The notes: generated by a model not told the origin, from the letters alone. DNA of 64,000 nucleotides from Variovorax sp. YR216 (GCF_900107745.1 NZ_FNRO01000027.1:1-64000), one strand, 5' to 3'. Counted from the first letter of the stretch, positions 18,880-27,378 are shown. Program-made: numbers and translations.

Positions 18880-19854
18880 TCAACGATAGCCGCTCTCGTT
18901 CGGGTTGTGAATGATCCAGATGAGATTGCCGCTCGAGAAGTCGCCCATGCCGCCGCCGGCGAAGATCAGGCGGCCCTGGCCCTTGTAGGTCATCTCGAAG
19001 CGGTGGCGGTCGCTGCCGAAGTAGAACGGAATCCACGCCTTGCCCGTCATGTAGGCGCCCTGGTCGGTCGGCGGACCAGCGATGTCGGTTGCCTGGCGCA
19101 CCGACATCCCGATCTGCAGCTGCGTGAACTTCGAGTTCTTCGCCGGATTCCCGGTGATCTCGCCTTCGAAGTCGTTGATGCCCTTCACGGTCCGGCCGCT
19201 GCCGGCTTCGATCTTCGACGAGTCGATCACATTGCCCTGCGCGTCCATGCCGGGCTTGGCGCCGCCCTTGGCTGCCGCCGGTGCCGGGGCGGGGGCCGCT
19301 GCAACGGGCGCCGGGGCGGGTGCGGGAGCTGGCGCGGCCGCGGGTGCGCTGGCTTGCGTTGCGTTCGGCACGCAGCGATCGAGGTCGACCGCGATGAAGT
19401 CTGCGTCGGAGCGGTAGGCGTACTTCACGATCTTCCCGGTCACTTCGCCGCCGGTGAATCCTGCCGGCGCATTGCGGCAGAAGAAATACGTGTCGTCCGA
19501 TCCCGGCACTGCATAGGCGTTGGCGGGCACACGACCGCCTTCGTTGTTCTTCGCGAGCTCGAGCTCCACCGTCTTGCCGACGAGCCGCTTCGAAGCCGCG
19601 GCATGGCTGCCTGCGCTGCGCGCTGTCTTCTTCACGTCGTCGTAGGTGAGCGGCTGCGGTCCCTTGCGCACGACCTTCGTTGCTTCGGGCTTGACCGGTG
19701 CGGCCACTGGCGCCGGCGCGGGAACGGCAGCAGGCGCCGCAGCGGCGGTCACTGGTTCGGATTCGGCCTTCTTGGACTGCGTGGCGCAGCCCGCAATCAG
19801 GACAGATGCCGCGGCCGCAATGGCGCAAGCGGTCGATGGGAACCTCAGGATCAC
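18880..19854 (-). CDS. Lipoprotein with Ala/Pro-rich linkers
   Basis: 324 aa. Lipoprotein signal at residues 1-23 with lipobox LIAG-Cys23. An Ala/Pro linker (about 35-60) is followed by a globular part with a VGKTVELEL strand and GSDDTYFFC, a second long Ala/Pro repeat region (about 165-200), then a C-terminal module with FEGEITGNPAKNSKF, LQIGMSVRQATDIAGPP and a Gly-rich strand. The segment from LQIGMSVRQATD resembles the start of the SmpA/OmlA (BamE-like) fold, but this is only a weak resemblance. Likely anchored in the outer membrane facing the periplasm. The three 20-base repeats at 19943-20002 lie in its promoter region. Confidence 0.7.
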   Translation of the reverse strand: MILRFPSTACAIAAAASVLIAGCATQSKKAESEPVTAAAAPAAVPAPAPVAAPVKPEATKVVRKGPQPLTYDDVKKTARSAGSHAAASKRLVGKTVELELAKNNEGGRVPANAYAVPGSDDTYFFCRNAPAGFTGGEVTGKIVKYAYRSDADFIAVDLDRCVPNATQASAPAAAPAPAPAPAPVAAAPAPAPAAAKGGAKPGMDAQGNVIDSSKIEAGSGRTVKGINDFEGEITGNPAKNSKFTQLQIGMSVRQATDIAGPPTDQGAYMTGKAWIPFYFGSDRHRFEMTYKGQGRLIFAGGGMGDFSSGNLIWIIHNPNESGYR

Positions 19855-19942
19855 GATTGAAACTCCTTGTTACAGAGCCTCTGATCCTAAACGTGATTCG
19901 TGATCTGTCTGTCTGGTCTGGGGCGCACCGAAGTTGTTCAAG

Positions 19943-20002
19943 ACCAATACAGTCGTAAACGAGCCAATAAGGTCGTAAACAGGCTAATAGAGTCGTAAAC
20001 GA
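19943..20002. repeat. Three perfect-period 20-base direct repeats (core GTCGTAAAC)
   Basis: Three contiguous 20-base units begin at 19943, 19963 and 19983. The pattern is (A/G)C(C/T)AATA, two variable bases, then GTCGTAAAC and two purines. TCGTAAAC is exact in all three at 19953, 19973 and 19993. They lie 89-148 bases upstream of the minus-strand lipoprotein start. Two helical turns per unit suggest an array for a DNA-binding protein on one face of the helix. Confidence 0.8.
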
Positions 20003-20035
20003 TGCTAGGCCCGAGGCCTAATTCCATCGAAGTGC

Positions 20036-20225
20036 TCACTTCTTGGCAGGCGCCTTTTTTGCCGGGGACTTCTTGTTGGCCGGGACCCTTCGCCGGTGCC
20101 GCGACCTTGCTGGAGGCGGCCTTCCTGGTGGGCTCCTTCTTCAGATCCGGTTTTCCTGCGGGCAGCACCTTCGCAGAGGCCTTCTCAGACGGGGAGTTCC
20201 TCTTGCTTGACGCCTTCGTGCCCAC
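20036..20225 (-). pseudogene. Lys/Ala/Pro-rich (histone H1-like) small gene, probably frameshifted
   Basis: From a GTG at 20225 the frame reads a Lys/Ser/Ala/Pro-rich basic protein (GTKASSKRNSPSEKASAKVLP and onward). Near 20085 the composition switches abruptly. Reading the next frame from there restores PANKKSPAKKAPAKK followed by a stop at 20036-20038. A single-base deletion explains both halves. Such basic tails are typical of H1-like nucleoid proteins or granule-associated proteins of Burkholderiales. The true start may lie upstream in decayed sequence. Confidence 0.55.
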
Positions 20226-20238
20226 AACTCCAACGCCG

Positions 20239-20552
20239 CTAGGGCGCTTCGGCGCGCATTCGTGTGGGCGCTGGCCTCGATGGGCAACTGGCTGTCACTG
20301 CGCCGTGTGCGAGAAAAACTCGCGGTGTTTCCGTCTGAGTGAACGCGTTCATGAAACCTGCCGACATTCCAATCACGCGGCTTGCCACGTCGCCGTTGGT
20401 CAGGCCCAGCGACAGCGCGTAGCTGCCGCCGTCGGAGAAGCCCGCAAATGCAAGGCGCTGCGGGTCGATCCGGAAATGCTCGGCCACCAGGGACAACGCT
20501 GCGTCCAGGCGCTCCAGATCGGGGCCATGCCCGCCAATCACGATGTCCCAGG
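20239..20552 (-). pseudogene. Remnant of a phospholipase/carboxylesterase-type alpha/beta hydrolase
   Basis: On the minus strand, residues TWDIVIGGHGPDLERLDAA and RLAFAGFSDGGSYALSLGL carry the esterase nucleophile elbow GFSDG, and the frame ends at FLAHGA followed by drift. The matching continuation (SQLPIEASAH) lies in another frame, so a frameshift is present. The N-terminal half is missing: homology stops at the Thr-Trp-Asp exactly where the octamer repeat begins. A dead, truncated gene. Confidence 0.65.
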
Positions 20553-20553
20553 T

Positions 20554-20589
20554 ACGAGACAACGAGACAACGAGACAACGAGACAACGA
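20554..20589. repeat. Tandem octamer repeat ACGAGACA, 4.5 copies
   Basis: Four exact copies of ACGAGACA fill 20554-20585, and ACGA follows at 20586-20589. The array sits at the broken 5' end of the hydrolase remnant and 38 bases before the RutR-like operon promoter. Eight-base units would shift any reading frame with each slippage event. Confidence 0.9.
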
Positions 20590-20626
20590 TCCTGGTGGGG
20601 TACTTCCAAGTCGCTCGGATGATTGT

Positions 20627-20655
20627 TTGACGATTGGTCAAACCAGTCGTACATT
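20627..20655 (+). promoter_or_regulatory. Sigma-70-like promoter with embedded RutR-like palindrome
   Basis: TTGACG at 20627-20632, 17-base spacer, TACATT at 20650-20655. The -35 box is one arm of the palindrome TTGAC-N5-GTCAA at 20627-20641, so a repressor bound there would block RNA polymerase. The ATG of the PanE-like gene follows at 20686. The palindrome resembles the TTGACC/GGTCAA arms bound by RutR, matching the RutR-like regulator in the same operon. Confidence 0.6.
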
Positions 20656-20685
20656 GATCGCGCTTATTCTTGGAGACATGCCCTC

Positions 20686-21648
20686 ATGGCAGAGCGAGAC
20701 AGACCTCCCCGCGTTCTCGTCCTCGGTACCGGCGCGATCGGATCCCTCTACGGCGCGATGCTGGCGCGCTCCGGCGCCGAGGTGTCGGTGGTCAGCAGGT
20801 CCGACCGCAACACCGTTCGCGAGCAGGGGATACGGATCTACAGCACACAATGGGGAGACGGCGTGTTCCGCCCGGCTCGGGTTTTGGACAGTCCCGGGCA
20901 GGCCGGCAAAGTCGCGGATCCACCGGACTATCTGTGGGTCGCGCTCAAGGCCGTGCGCGGCGTGGACCGGTGCGCCTTGATCCGCTCGGCCATCGGCCCT
21001 CGAACGGCAATTGTTCTGGTCGGCAACGGCATCGGCATCGAGGAAGACATCGCCGCCGCGTTCCCACAGAACGAACTGGTCAGCGTGCTCGCCTTCGTCG
21101 CCGCGACCCGGGCGGGCCCCGCAGAGGTCCGCCACCACGCCCTCGGCAGGCTGGCGATGGGCTGCTATCCTGCGGGCACCTCCGCCGCCGTCGAACGCCT
21201 TGCACAATTGTTCGCGGCAGTCGGCGTGCCGTGTGACGTGCAGGCCGACATCACGGCGTCGCGGTGGCTCAAGAATCTCTGGAACGTCGCCTTCAATCCG
21301 ATCTCCGTGCTCGGCGGCGCCATGGACACGCGCACCATCCTCGCGCCGCCCCAAGGCAGAGAGTTCGTGCGGCGCGTCATGCAGGAGGCGGCCGCGGTGG
21401 CGGCGGCCAACGGCTATCCCATTGCCGAATCCGTCATCGAGGACACCCTGCGCAGCACCGCAGCGATGCCCGCGTACAAGACCAGCATGGCCGCGGACTT
21501 CGAGGCTGGACGCGAACTCGAGGTCGAACCGATTCTTGGCAACGTGGTCCGATCGGCCCGTGAGCACGGCGTGTCCGCGCCCAGCCTGGAATCCCTGTAC
21601 GCGCTGATGTGCATGGTGCAGGCGCGCCCGTCGCCTGCCGGCGCCTGA
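20686..21648 (+). CDS. 2-dehydropantoate 2-reductase (ApbA/PanE) family oxidoreductase
   Basis: 320 aa. Rossmann motif GTGAIGSLYGAML at about residues 13-25, LVGNGIGIEEDI, and the C-terminal ketopantoate reductase domain with the signature Lys/Asn segment WLKNLWNVAFNPISVL (about 210-225) and AYKTSMAADFEAGRELEVEPILGNV. Members reduce 2-keto acids with NAD(P)H; many in catabolic operons are not pantothenate enzymes. GGAG lies 10 bases before the start. First gene of the operon, followed by a 140-base gap that holds a second operator-like site. Role in the pathway unknown. Confidence 0.85.
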   Translation: MAERDRPPRVLVLGTGAIGSLYGAMLARSGAEVSVVSRSDRNTVREQGIRIYSTQWGDGVFRPARVLDSPGQAGKVADPPDYLWVALKAVRGVDRCALIRSAIGPRTAIVLVGNGIGIEEDIAAAFPQNELVSVLAFVAATRAGPAEVRHHALGRLAMGCYPAGTSAAVERLAQLFAAVGVPCDVQADITASRWLKNLWNVAFNPISVLGGAMDTRTILAPPQGREFVRRVMQEAAAVAAANGYPIAESVIEDTLRSTAAMPAYKTSMAADFEAGRELEVEPILGNVVRSAREHGVSAPSLESLYALMCMVQARPSPAGA

Positions 21649-21735
21649 AGCTCAAGCCTGCCCCGTCCTTTCTTTCCCTGCGGGTTAGCCCTCGATTGAA
21701 AAAGCGCGCAGGGATTCCGACAATCGCCCATGTTT

Positions 21736-21751
21736 TTGACCGATTGGACAG
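21736..21751 (+). promoter_or_regulatory. Second RutR-like operator site
   Basis: TTGACCGATTGGACAG matches the RutR palindrome TTGACC-A-N2-T-GGTCAA at most fixed positions, and shares TTGAC and GATTGG with the site at 20627-20641. It lies 38 bases before the creatininase-family start, in the only sizeable gap of the operon. A secondary promoter or operator is likely. Confidence 0.45.
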
Positions 21752-21788
21752 TTCATTTGGACGACGTCATCGGAACCCGAAAGAAGCC

Positions 21789-22592
21789 ATGAAACGCTAT
21801 TGGTCCGACTTCACCTCTTCGGAACTTGCCGCACAGGACCGGAGCCGAATGATCGCCGTTCTCCCCGTGTCCGCCATCGAACAGCACGGGCCTCACCTTC
21901 CGCTGTCCGTCGACACGACGATCATCGAAGGCATCGTCGATCGCGTGGTCTCCGACCTGCCCTCCGACGTGCCCGCGGTGTTCCTGCCGACGCAGCGCAT
22001 CGGCAAGAGCAACGAACACGCGCGCTACCCGGGAACACTCACGCTGTCGCTCGAGACCCTTGTGCGCCTGTGGATGGAGATTGGCGATTGCGTGGCCGCC
22101 GCCGGCGTGCGCAAGATGGTCATCTTCAACAGCCACGGCGGCCAGGGCATGGTGGGCGACATCGTTGCGCGCGACCTGCGCGTCAAGCACAACATGCTGG
22201 TGGTAGCCACCAACACCTATTCGTTCGGCACGCCCGCGGGCATGTTCAGCGCGGCGGAAACCCAGCACGGCATTCACGGCGGGGACAAGGAGACCTCGGT
22301 GGTGCTGGCACTGCGGCCCGACCTGGTCGACATGGACAAGGCCCGCAACTTCCGCTCGAGTGCCGAAACGCTCGTATCCGAAACGCGGCACCTGTCGATC
22401 AACGCCCGCGCCAAGCTCGGCTGGCAGATCCAGGACCTGAACCCGGAAGGCGCGTGCGGCGATGCGAGCATGGCAACGGCCGAGAAGGGCGAGGCGGTGA
22501 TCGCCCACGTGGCGCAGCACTTCATCGAAATGCTGCGCGACCTGGATGCCACCAGCCCCGCGTGGCTGGACCAGTTGCCCGTCGTCGGCTGA
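21789..22592 (+). CDS. Creatininase-family amidohydrolase
   Basis: 267 aa, family-typical. Metal-binding motifs of the creatininase family are present: an early Glu-His pair in SAIEQHGPHLPL followed by Asp in SVDTTI, GKSNEHARYPGT, and NSHGGQGMVGDI, with a late Glu-containing HGGDKET. The family hydrolyses cyclic or linear amides (creatinine, formamide of FAPy, dehydro-inosose) with Zn or Mn. Genomic context, an NMT1-type importer and a RutR-like regulator, suggests an N-heterocyclic or pyrimidine-like substrate, but this is inference. Confidence 0.88.
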   Translation: MKRYWSDFTSSELAAQDRSRMIAVLPVSAIEQHGPHLPLSVDTTIIEGIVDRVVSDLPSDVPAVFLPTQRIGKSNEHARYPGTLTLSLETLVRLWMEIGDCVAAAGVRKMVIFNSHGGQGMVGDIVARDLRVKHNMLVVATNTYSFGTPAGMFSAAETQHGIHGGDKETSVVLALRPDLVDMDKARNFRSSAETLVSETRHLSINARAKLGWQIQDLNPEGACGDASMATAEKGEAVIAHVAQHFIEMLRDLDATSPAWLDQLPVVG

Positions 22593-22601
22593 GGAAACCC
22601 C

Positions 22602-23411
22602 GTGCCAGATGCCCACCAGATGAAGGACAACGCGGCAGCGCTGATTCAACTCGACCGCGTTGACAAGCGCTACAGCAACGGCACGGTTGCGCTGCGCGAA
22701 ATGTCCCTGTCCATCGCCCGCGGCGACTTTGTCAGTCTGCTTGGGCCTTCCGGCTGCGGAAAGAGTACGGCGCTTCGCATGATGGCGAGCCTGCTGCAGC
22801 CGTCCTCGGGCGCCATCCGGTGGCCCGGCGACAAGACGGGCGCCGAGGCGCACGCGCGTGACATCAGCTTCGTGTTCCAGGAACCCACCCTGATGCCCTG
22901 GGCGACGGTCTTCGAGAACGTCTATTTGCCACAGCGCCTGGCCGGCCTGTCTCGGGCACGCGCCACGGACGATGTGAAGGCGGCCCTGGCCTTGGTGGGC
23001 TTGTCGCGCTTCGCCGATGTGTACCCGCGCGAGTTGTCTGGCGGCATGAAGATGCGGGTCTCGATCGCCCGCGCGATGGTGACGCGCCCGCGCCTTCTGC
23101 TGATGGACGAGCCCTTCGCCGCGCTCGACGAAATGACCCGCGCCAAGCTCAACGACGACGTACGCAAGCTGTGGAGCGATCTCGGGCTGACGGTGGTCTT
23201 CGTGACCCACAACGTCTGGGAGGCGGTGTACCTCTCGACGCGCGTGGTCGTGATGGCCGCGCGGCCCGGCCGCGTGATCGAGGACATCCCGATCGACGGC
23301 CCGCAGCAACGCGCGGAAGCGTTCCGTACGACGTCGGTCTACACCGATCAATGCGTCCGCGTGACGCAGTCCCTGAAGGAGACCCTGTCGCATGCAGACG
23401 TCGACCATTGA
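22602..23411 (+). CDS. ABC transporter ATP-binding protein (nitrate/taurine/thiamine-precursor type)
   Basis: 269 aa from a GTG with GAGGA upstream. Walker A GPSGCGKST (about residues 48-56), Q-loop FVFQEPTLMPWATVFENV, signature LSGGMKMR, Walker B LLLMDEPFAALDE and H-loop FVTHNVWEAVYLS. The LMPWATVFENV segment places it in the SsuB/TauB/NrtD subfamily that works with NMT1/THI5-like binding proteins. Cytosolic side of the inner membrane. Its 3' end overlaps the permease gene by 20 bases. Confidence 0.92.
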   Translation: MPDAHQMKDNAAALIQLDRVDKRYSNGTVALREMSLSIARGDFVSLLGPSGCGKSTALRMMASLLQPSSGAIRWPGDKTGAEAHARDISFVFQEPTLMPWATVFENVYLPQRLAGLSRARATDDVKAALALVGLSRFADVYPRELSGGMKMRVSIARAMVTRPRLLLMDEPFAALDEMTRAKLNDDVRKLWSDLGLTVVFVTHNVWEAVYLSTRVVVMAARPGRVIEDIPIDGPQQRAEAFRTTSVYTDQCVRVTQSLKETLSHADVDH

Positions 23412-24246
23412 TAACCTGCCGATGCCCGCAGTGGCCAACGACGCGGCGCGCAATCGCGCGCGGCGCGAACGATGGATCAGCATCTGCGCGCCGCTAGCGG
23501 TGCTCGTTTTCGCGCTGGGAAGCTGGGAGCTGTTCGTGCGGCTCAACAATATTCCGCCCTACCTGCTGCCCGCGCCTTCGCGCGTGCTGGAGACGCTCTG
23601 GACCCAATGGGCGTCGCTGCAGCCCTCGTTGATTTTCACGGCCAAGCTCACCTTATGGGCCTTGGCACTTGCGATCGTGGGCGGCGTCGGACTGGGAACG
23701 CTCTTCGCGCTGTCGCGCTACGTCGAGGTCAGCCTGTTTCCCTATGCGGTCATCCTGCAGGTGACGCCGATCATCGCGATCGCGCCGCTGATCATGATCT
23801 ACGTGGACAGCACCACGGTCGCGCTGTTGATCTGCGCATGGATCGTCGCGTTCTTTCCCATCCTGTCCAACACGGTCATCGGACTGCGCAGCGCCGACCA
23901 CAACCTGCGCGATATGTTCGCGCTGTACAGGGCCAGCCCGTGGCAGCGCTTTCGCCATCTGCTGATGCCCTCGGCGCTGCCCTACTTCATGTCGGGCGTG
24001 CGGGTCTCGGGCGGCCTGGCATTGATCGGCGCGGTGGTCTCCGAATTCGTGGCCGGCGCCGCGGGCAAGGAGACCGGGCTGGCGTCCCGCATCTTCGAGG
24101 CCAGCTTTCGCAGCGACGTGCCGCTTATGTTCGCCGCGCTGCTGCTCGTGTCCTTGTGCGGTGTCCTCATTTTCCTGGCGACCGCCTGGGTGTCGCGCAA
24201 GGTGCTGGGCCATTGGCACGAGAGTGAACTGAAAAGAGAACAATGA
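23392..24246 (+). CDS. ABC transporter permease (BPD family)
   Basis: 284 aa with about six transmembrane helices (first at about 30-50, last at about 245-265). The cytoplasmic EAA-like coupling loop is ALYRASPWQRFRHLLMPSALPYFMSGVRVSGGLALIG. Works with the overlapping ATPase and the periplasmic binding protein two genes on. Stop overlaps the FAD oxidase start as ATGA. Confidence 0.9.
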   Translation: MQTSTIDNLPMPAVANDAARNRARRERWISICAPLAVLVFALGSWELFVRLNNIPPYLLPAPSRVLETLWTQWASLQPSLIFTAKLTLWALALAIVGGVGLGTLFALSRYVEVSLFPYAVILQVTPIIAIAPLIMIYVDSTTVALLICAWIVAFFPILSNTVIGLRSADHNLRDMFALYRASPWQRFRHLLMPSALPYFMSGVRVSGGLALIGAVVSEFVAGAAGKETGLASRIFEASFRSDVPLMFAALLLVSLCGVLIFLATAWVSRKVLGHWHESELKREQ

Positions 24247-25619
24247 ACATGGCGACAGACCCCTCGGGCGTGGAAGCGGCAAGCCGCCGGCAGGCGCTGG
24301 AAGACTTTCAGCGCGACATCGAAGGCGTTGCCTGCCTCACGGCGGACGACGAGCTTCGGGCGCGTGCGCGTGACTACTACTGGTACAGCCCGGTGCTGGA
24401 AGAGCTGCTGAAGGGCTGCCGCGCCGACATCGTCGTACTGCCGGCCACTGAGGAAGAAGTCGTGCGCGTCGCGGGCGCGGCGGCACGTCACCGGCTGCAC
24501 CTGACTATCCGCGGCGGCGGCACGGGCAACTATGGCCAGGCGGTGCCGCTTCGCGGCGGCGTGGTGCTGGACATGACGCATCTGAACCGGATCGTCCAGA
24601 TCGAGCCCGGTGCGGTGCGCGTGCAGGCCGGCGCGTACCTCGAGGCAGTGCTCGACGCCGTGCGGACCACCGGCCAGCAGTTGATGATCTACCCCTCGAC
24701 CATGAGCATTGCGACGGTTGGCGGCTTCATCGCCGGCGGATCGGCCGGCATTGGCGCGGTTCGCCACGGCATCCTTCGCGAATCGGGCACCATGCGTTCT
24801 CTGCGCGTGGTCACGCTGGAAGAAAGCCCGCGCACCCTGACGCTCACCGGCCCGGACATCGAGCTCGTGCACCATGCCTGGGGAACCAACGGCATCATCA
24901 TCGAGCTCGACCTGGCCCTGGTGCCGGCGGTGGACTGGCTGCAGTGCATTGCCCTGTTCCCGAGCTACGTGGACGTGATGCGCTTCGGCGGCGCGGTGCT
25001 GGAGGCCGGCATCGACGTGTTCCTGCTGAGCGCCGTCGACCGCCGCTTCGCGCCCTACTACGCGGACTTTGGCTACCGTTTCGACGGTAGCGCAGACGCG
25101 ATGTTCAGCATGGTCAACCCGAAAGACCAGGACCGCTTCGCCGCCCTCGTTTCGGTGCACGGCGGCCGGCTTGGCATGTGCATGACGCCGCAGGACCACA
25201 CGGCCAGCGGCCTGCCGCCGGTACACGAGTGCGCCTACAACCACACGACCCTGCGCGCACTGAAGGTGGACCGATCCTGGACCTACCTGCAAATGGTTGT
25301 GCCGCCCGAGCGAGCGCCCGAGTTGGTGGCCGTGCAGATGGATCGCTACGGCGACGAGATGCTGATGCACCACGAGTTCGCACGCTTGGCCGGAAAGCCC
25401 CGGATCTCGGGCCTGGTGGCGCTGCAATTCCTGGACGAGGAACGCCTGGACGAGGTGATGGCCGAACTCGTGCAGGACGGCTGCCACGTGATGAACGCGC
25501 ACGTCAACACATTGGAAAAAGGCGGCCGCAAGGAGATGGGCGCCGAGGAACTGCGCTTCAAGCGCAGTGTCGATCCGTTGAATCTCATGAACCCCGGAAA
25601 GATCCTGTCGCTCCAGTGA
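24243..25619 (+). CDS. FAD-linked oxidase/dehydrogenase (PCMH-type, GlcD-like)
   Basis: 458 aa. PCMH-type FAD domain: LPATEEEVVRVAGAAARHRL and the pyrophosphate loop RGGGTGNYGQAVPL (about residues 90-103), then STMSIATVGGFIAGGSAGIGAVRHG. The C-terminal end carries RSVDPLNLMNPGKIL, the usual closing motif of glycolate/D-lactate oxidase relatives. It oxidises an unknown hydroxyl or ring carbon; electrons could go to oxygen, quinone or the 2Fe-2S reductase encoded later. Being placed between transporter genes indicates one transcription unit and a role in handling the imported compound. Confidence 0.85.
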   Translation: MNMATDPSGVEAASRRQALEDFQRDIEGVACLTADDELRARARDYYWYSPVLEELLKGCRADIVVLPATEEEVVRVAGAAARHRLHLTIRGGGTGNYGQAVPLRGGVVLDMTHLNRIVQIEPGAVRVQAGAYLEAVLDAVRTTGQQLMIYPSTMSIATVGGFIAGGSAGIGAVRHGILRESGTMRSLRVVTLEESPRTLTLTGPDIELVHHAWGTNGIIIELDLALVPAVDWLQCIALFPSYVDVMRFGGAVLEAGIDVFLLSAVDRRFAPYYADFGYRFDGSADAMFSMVNPKDQDRFAALVSVHGGRLGMCMTPQDHTASGLPPVHECAYNHTTLRALKVDRSWTYLQMVVPPERAPELVAVQMDRYGDEMLMHHEFARLAGKPRISGLVALQFLDEERLDEVMAELVQDGCHVMNAHVNTLEKGGRKEMGAEELRFKRSVDPLNLMNPGKILSLQ

Positions 25620-25654
25620 CGGGGTCCGTTCACAACCTACGAGGAACTCACATC

Positions 25655-26671
25655 ATGCTCAAAAGCATTGCCAAGACCGTCGGCGTCTGCCTCGCCGCAG
25701 CACTGATGACCTCCGGCCTGGCGCACGCCCAGCAGAAGCTGGTGTTTGCCACGAACTGGAAGGCCCAGGGCAGCCACGGCGGCTTCTATCAGGCCATTGC
25801 GGACGGCACCTACAAGCGCTACGGCCTGGACGTGGAGATCATGCAGGGCGGCCCCCAGGTGAATGCGCGCCCCCTGCTCATGGTGGGCAAGGTCGACCTG
25901 CTGATGTCGCAGAGCCTGATCTCGGCCATGGAAGCCAACGCGACCAAGATGCCGACCACGGTGGTCGCCGCCTTCATGCAGAAGGACGCCACCTCGCTGA
26001 TGGCGCATGCCGGCCAGTACAAGGACTTCGCCGAACTCTCGAAGGCCAAGACCGTGTTCGTCGCCAAGGCCAGCCAGTTCGGCTTCTGGAAGTGGCTGAC
26101 CGCCAGCCGCGGCTTCAGCGACGCGCAGTTCAAGCAGTACAACTATTCCATGTCCCCGTTCCTGGCGGACAAGGCGTCCGTGCAGCAGGCCTACGTGACT
26201 GCCGAGCCGCTGTACCTCGAGATGCAAGGCGTCAAGACTGACGTCTTCCTGCTCGCCGACCTGGGATACGAGGCGTATGCGAACATGGTCGAGGCACGCC
26301 GCGACATGATCGACAAGCAGCCAGAGGTGATCCAGAAGTTCATCGACGCATCGGCAATCGGCTGGTACAACTTCATGTACGGCGACCGCAAGGCCGCCTA
26401 TGAACTGATCAAGAAAGACAACCCCGACATGACCGACGCCAAGATGGACGCGGAAGTGGGCATGGCGATGAAGCGCGGCTTGATCGACTCGGGCGACGCG
26501 CTGACCAAGGGCCTGGGCGCCCTGTCGGTCGAACGCCTGCGGCGCTTCAATGCCGAGATGGTCAAGGCCGGCGTGTTCGCAGCCGGGGCCGTGGATGTGG
26601 ACTCCCTGGGCACCGAGCGCTTCGTCAACAAGGGCGTGGGGCTGGACCTTCGCGCCAAGCTGGTGAAGTAG
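25655..26671 (+). CDS. ABC transporter substrate-binding protein, NMT1/THI5-like
   Basis: 338 aa. Signal peptide with Ala-x-Ala cleavage (about residues 1-25, LAHA-Q). Mature start KLVFATNWKAQGSHGGFYQAIADGTYKRYGLDVEI is diagnostic of NMT1/THI5-like receptors that bind hydroxymethylpyrimidine, other pyrimidines, or sulfonates and nitriles. GVG-type ligand loops include MVGKVDLLMSQS and KTVFVAKASQFGFW. Secreted to the periplasm, delivering to the permease upstream. Its stop codon shares one base with the regulator's GTG start. Confidence 0.9.
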   Translation: MLKSIAKTVGVCLAAALMTSGLAHAQQKLVFATNWKAQGSHGGFYQAIADGTYKRYGLDVEIMQGGPQVNARPLLMVGKVDLLMSQSLISAMEANATKMPTTVVAAFMQKDATSLMAHAGQYKDFAELSKAKTVFVAKASQFGFWKWLTASRGFSDAQFKQYNYSMSPFLADKASVQQAYVTAEPLYLEMQGVKTDVFLLADLGYEAYANMVEARRDMIDKQPEVIQKFIDASAIGWYNFMYGDRKAAYELIKKDNPDMTDAKMDAEVGMAMKRGLIDSGDALTKGLGALSVERLRRFNAEMVKAGVFAAGAVDVDSLGTERFVNKGVGLDLRAKLVK

Positions 26672-27378
26672 TGCTGACGGCGCCGCCCGCACCCGCACCG
26701 CAGGACCGCCGCTCGACGGACTCGGCCACGCGCCGGGCCGAGACGATGGACAGGATCTACATCGCCGCGCTCGAGCAGTTCTCGCTGTATGGCCTGCGTG
26801 GAACATCCACGCAGCAAATCGCCGAGCGCGCGGGGCTCTCCAAGCAGCAACTGCACTACTACATCGAGAGCAAGGAAGCCCTCTACGAGAACATCCTGCG
26901 CCAGACCGTCCAGCATTGGGGCCACATCGGCCTGAGTGCCGAGGACGATCGCGACGACCCGGCGGCGGTGCTAGAGCGCGTGGTTCGGCGCAAGCTGGAC
27001 TTCACGCTGGAGTACCCGCACGTCTCGCGCCTGTTCACCAGCGAGATCATGAGCGGCGGCCAGGCCATTCGCGGCATCTGGGAGAACGGGCGCGGCCCGG
27101 TGCGCGAGGCCGAAAGGGTCATCGGCCGCTGGGTGGACAAAGGCCGTATCTCACCGGTGGAGCCGCTGCACCTGCTGTTCCACATCTGGGCGCTGACCCA
27201 GCACTACGCCGACTACGAGATGCAGGTGCGCTTCTTCACCGGGCGCGCGGCGGAGCAGGCGCTTGACCGCGAGCTCATCTGCGCGGAGATCCTCAAGCTG
27301 GTGCTGCGGGGCGTGGGGCTGACATACCCGCCGCAGGACGGCAAGAAGCGCGCGCCGCGCAAGCAACCTGGGGACTGA
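26671..27378 (+). CDS. TetR-family regulator, RutR-like
   Basis: 235 aa from the GTG at 26671 (an ATG at 26746 is an alternative). HTH at about residues 28-75: YIAALEQFSLYGLRGTSTQQIAERAGLSKQQLHYYIESKEALYENILRQ. The C-terminal domain matches the RutR (YcdC) ligand domain: LEYPHVSRLFTSEIMSGG, IWENGRGPV and LLFHIWALTQHYADYEMQV. RutR of E. coli senses uracil or thymine and binds TTGACC-N4-GGTCAA. Similar sites are present at 20627 and 21736, so it probably represses this operon and is released by the imported compound or a breakdown product. Confidence 0.88.
   Translation: MLTAPPAPAPQDRRSTDSATRRAETMDRIYIAALEQFSLYGLRGTSTQQIAERAGLSKQQLHYYIESKEALYENILRQTVQHWGHIGLSAEDDRDDPAAVLERVVRRKLDFTLEYPHVSRLFTSEIMSGGQAIRGIWENGRGPVREAERVIGRWVDKGRISPVEPLHLLFHIWALTQHYADYEMQVRFFTGRAAEQALDRELICAEILKLVLRGVGLTYPPQDGKKRAPRKQPGD

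Noticed and set aside
19943-20002. Possible CRISPR array
   Set aside because: The units are contiguous 20-base repeats with no unique spacers, only three copies, and no cas genes.
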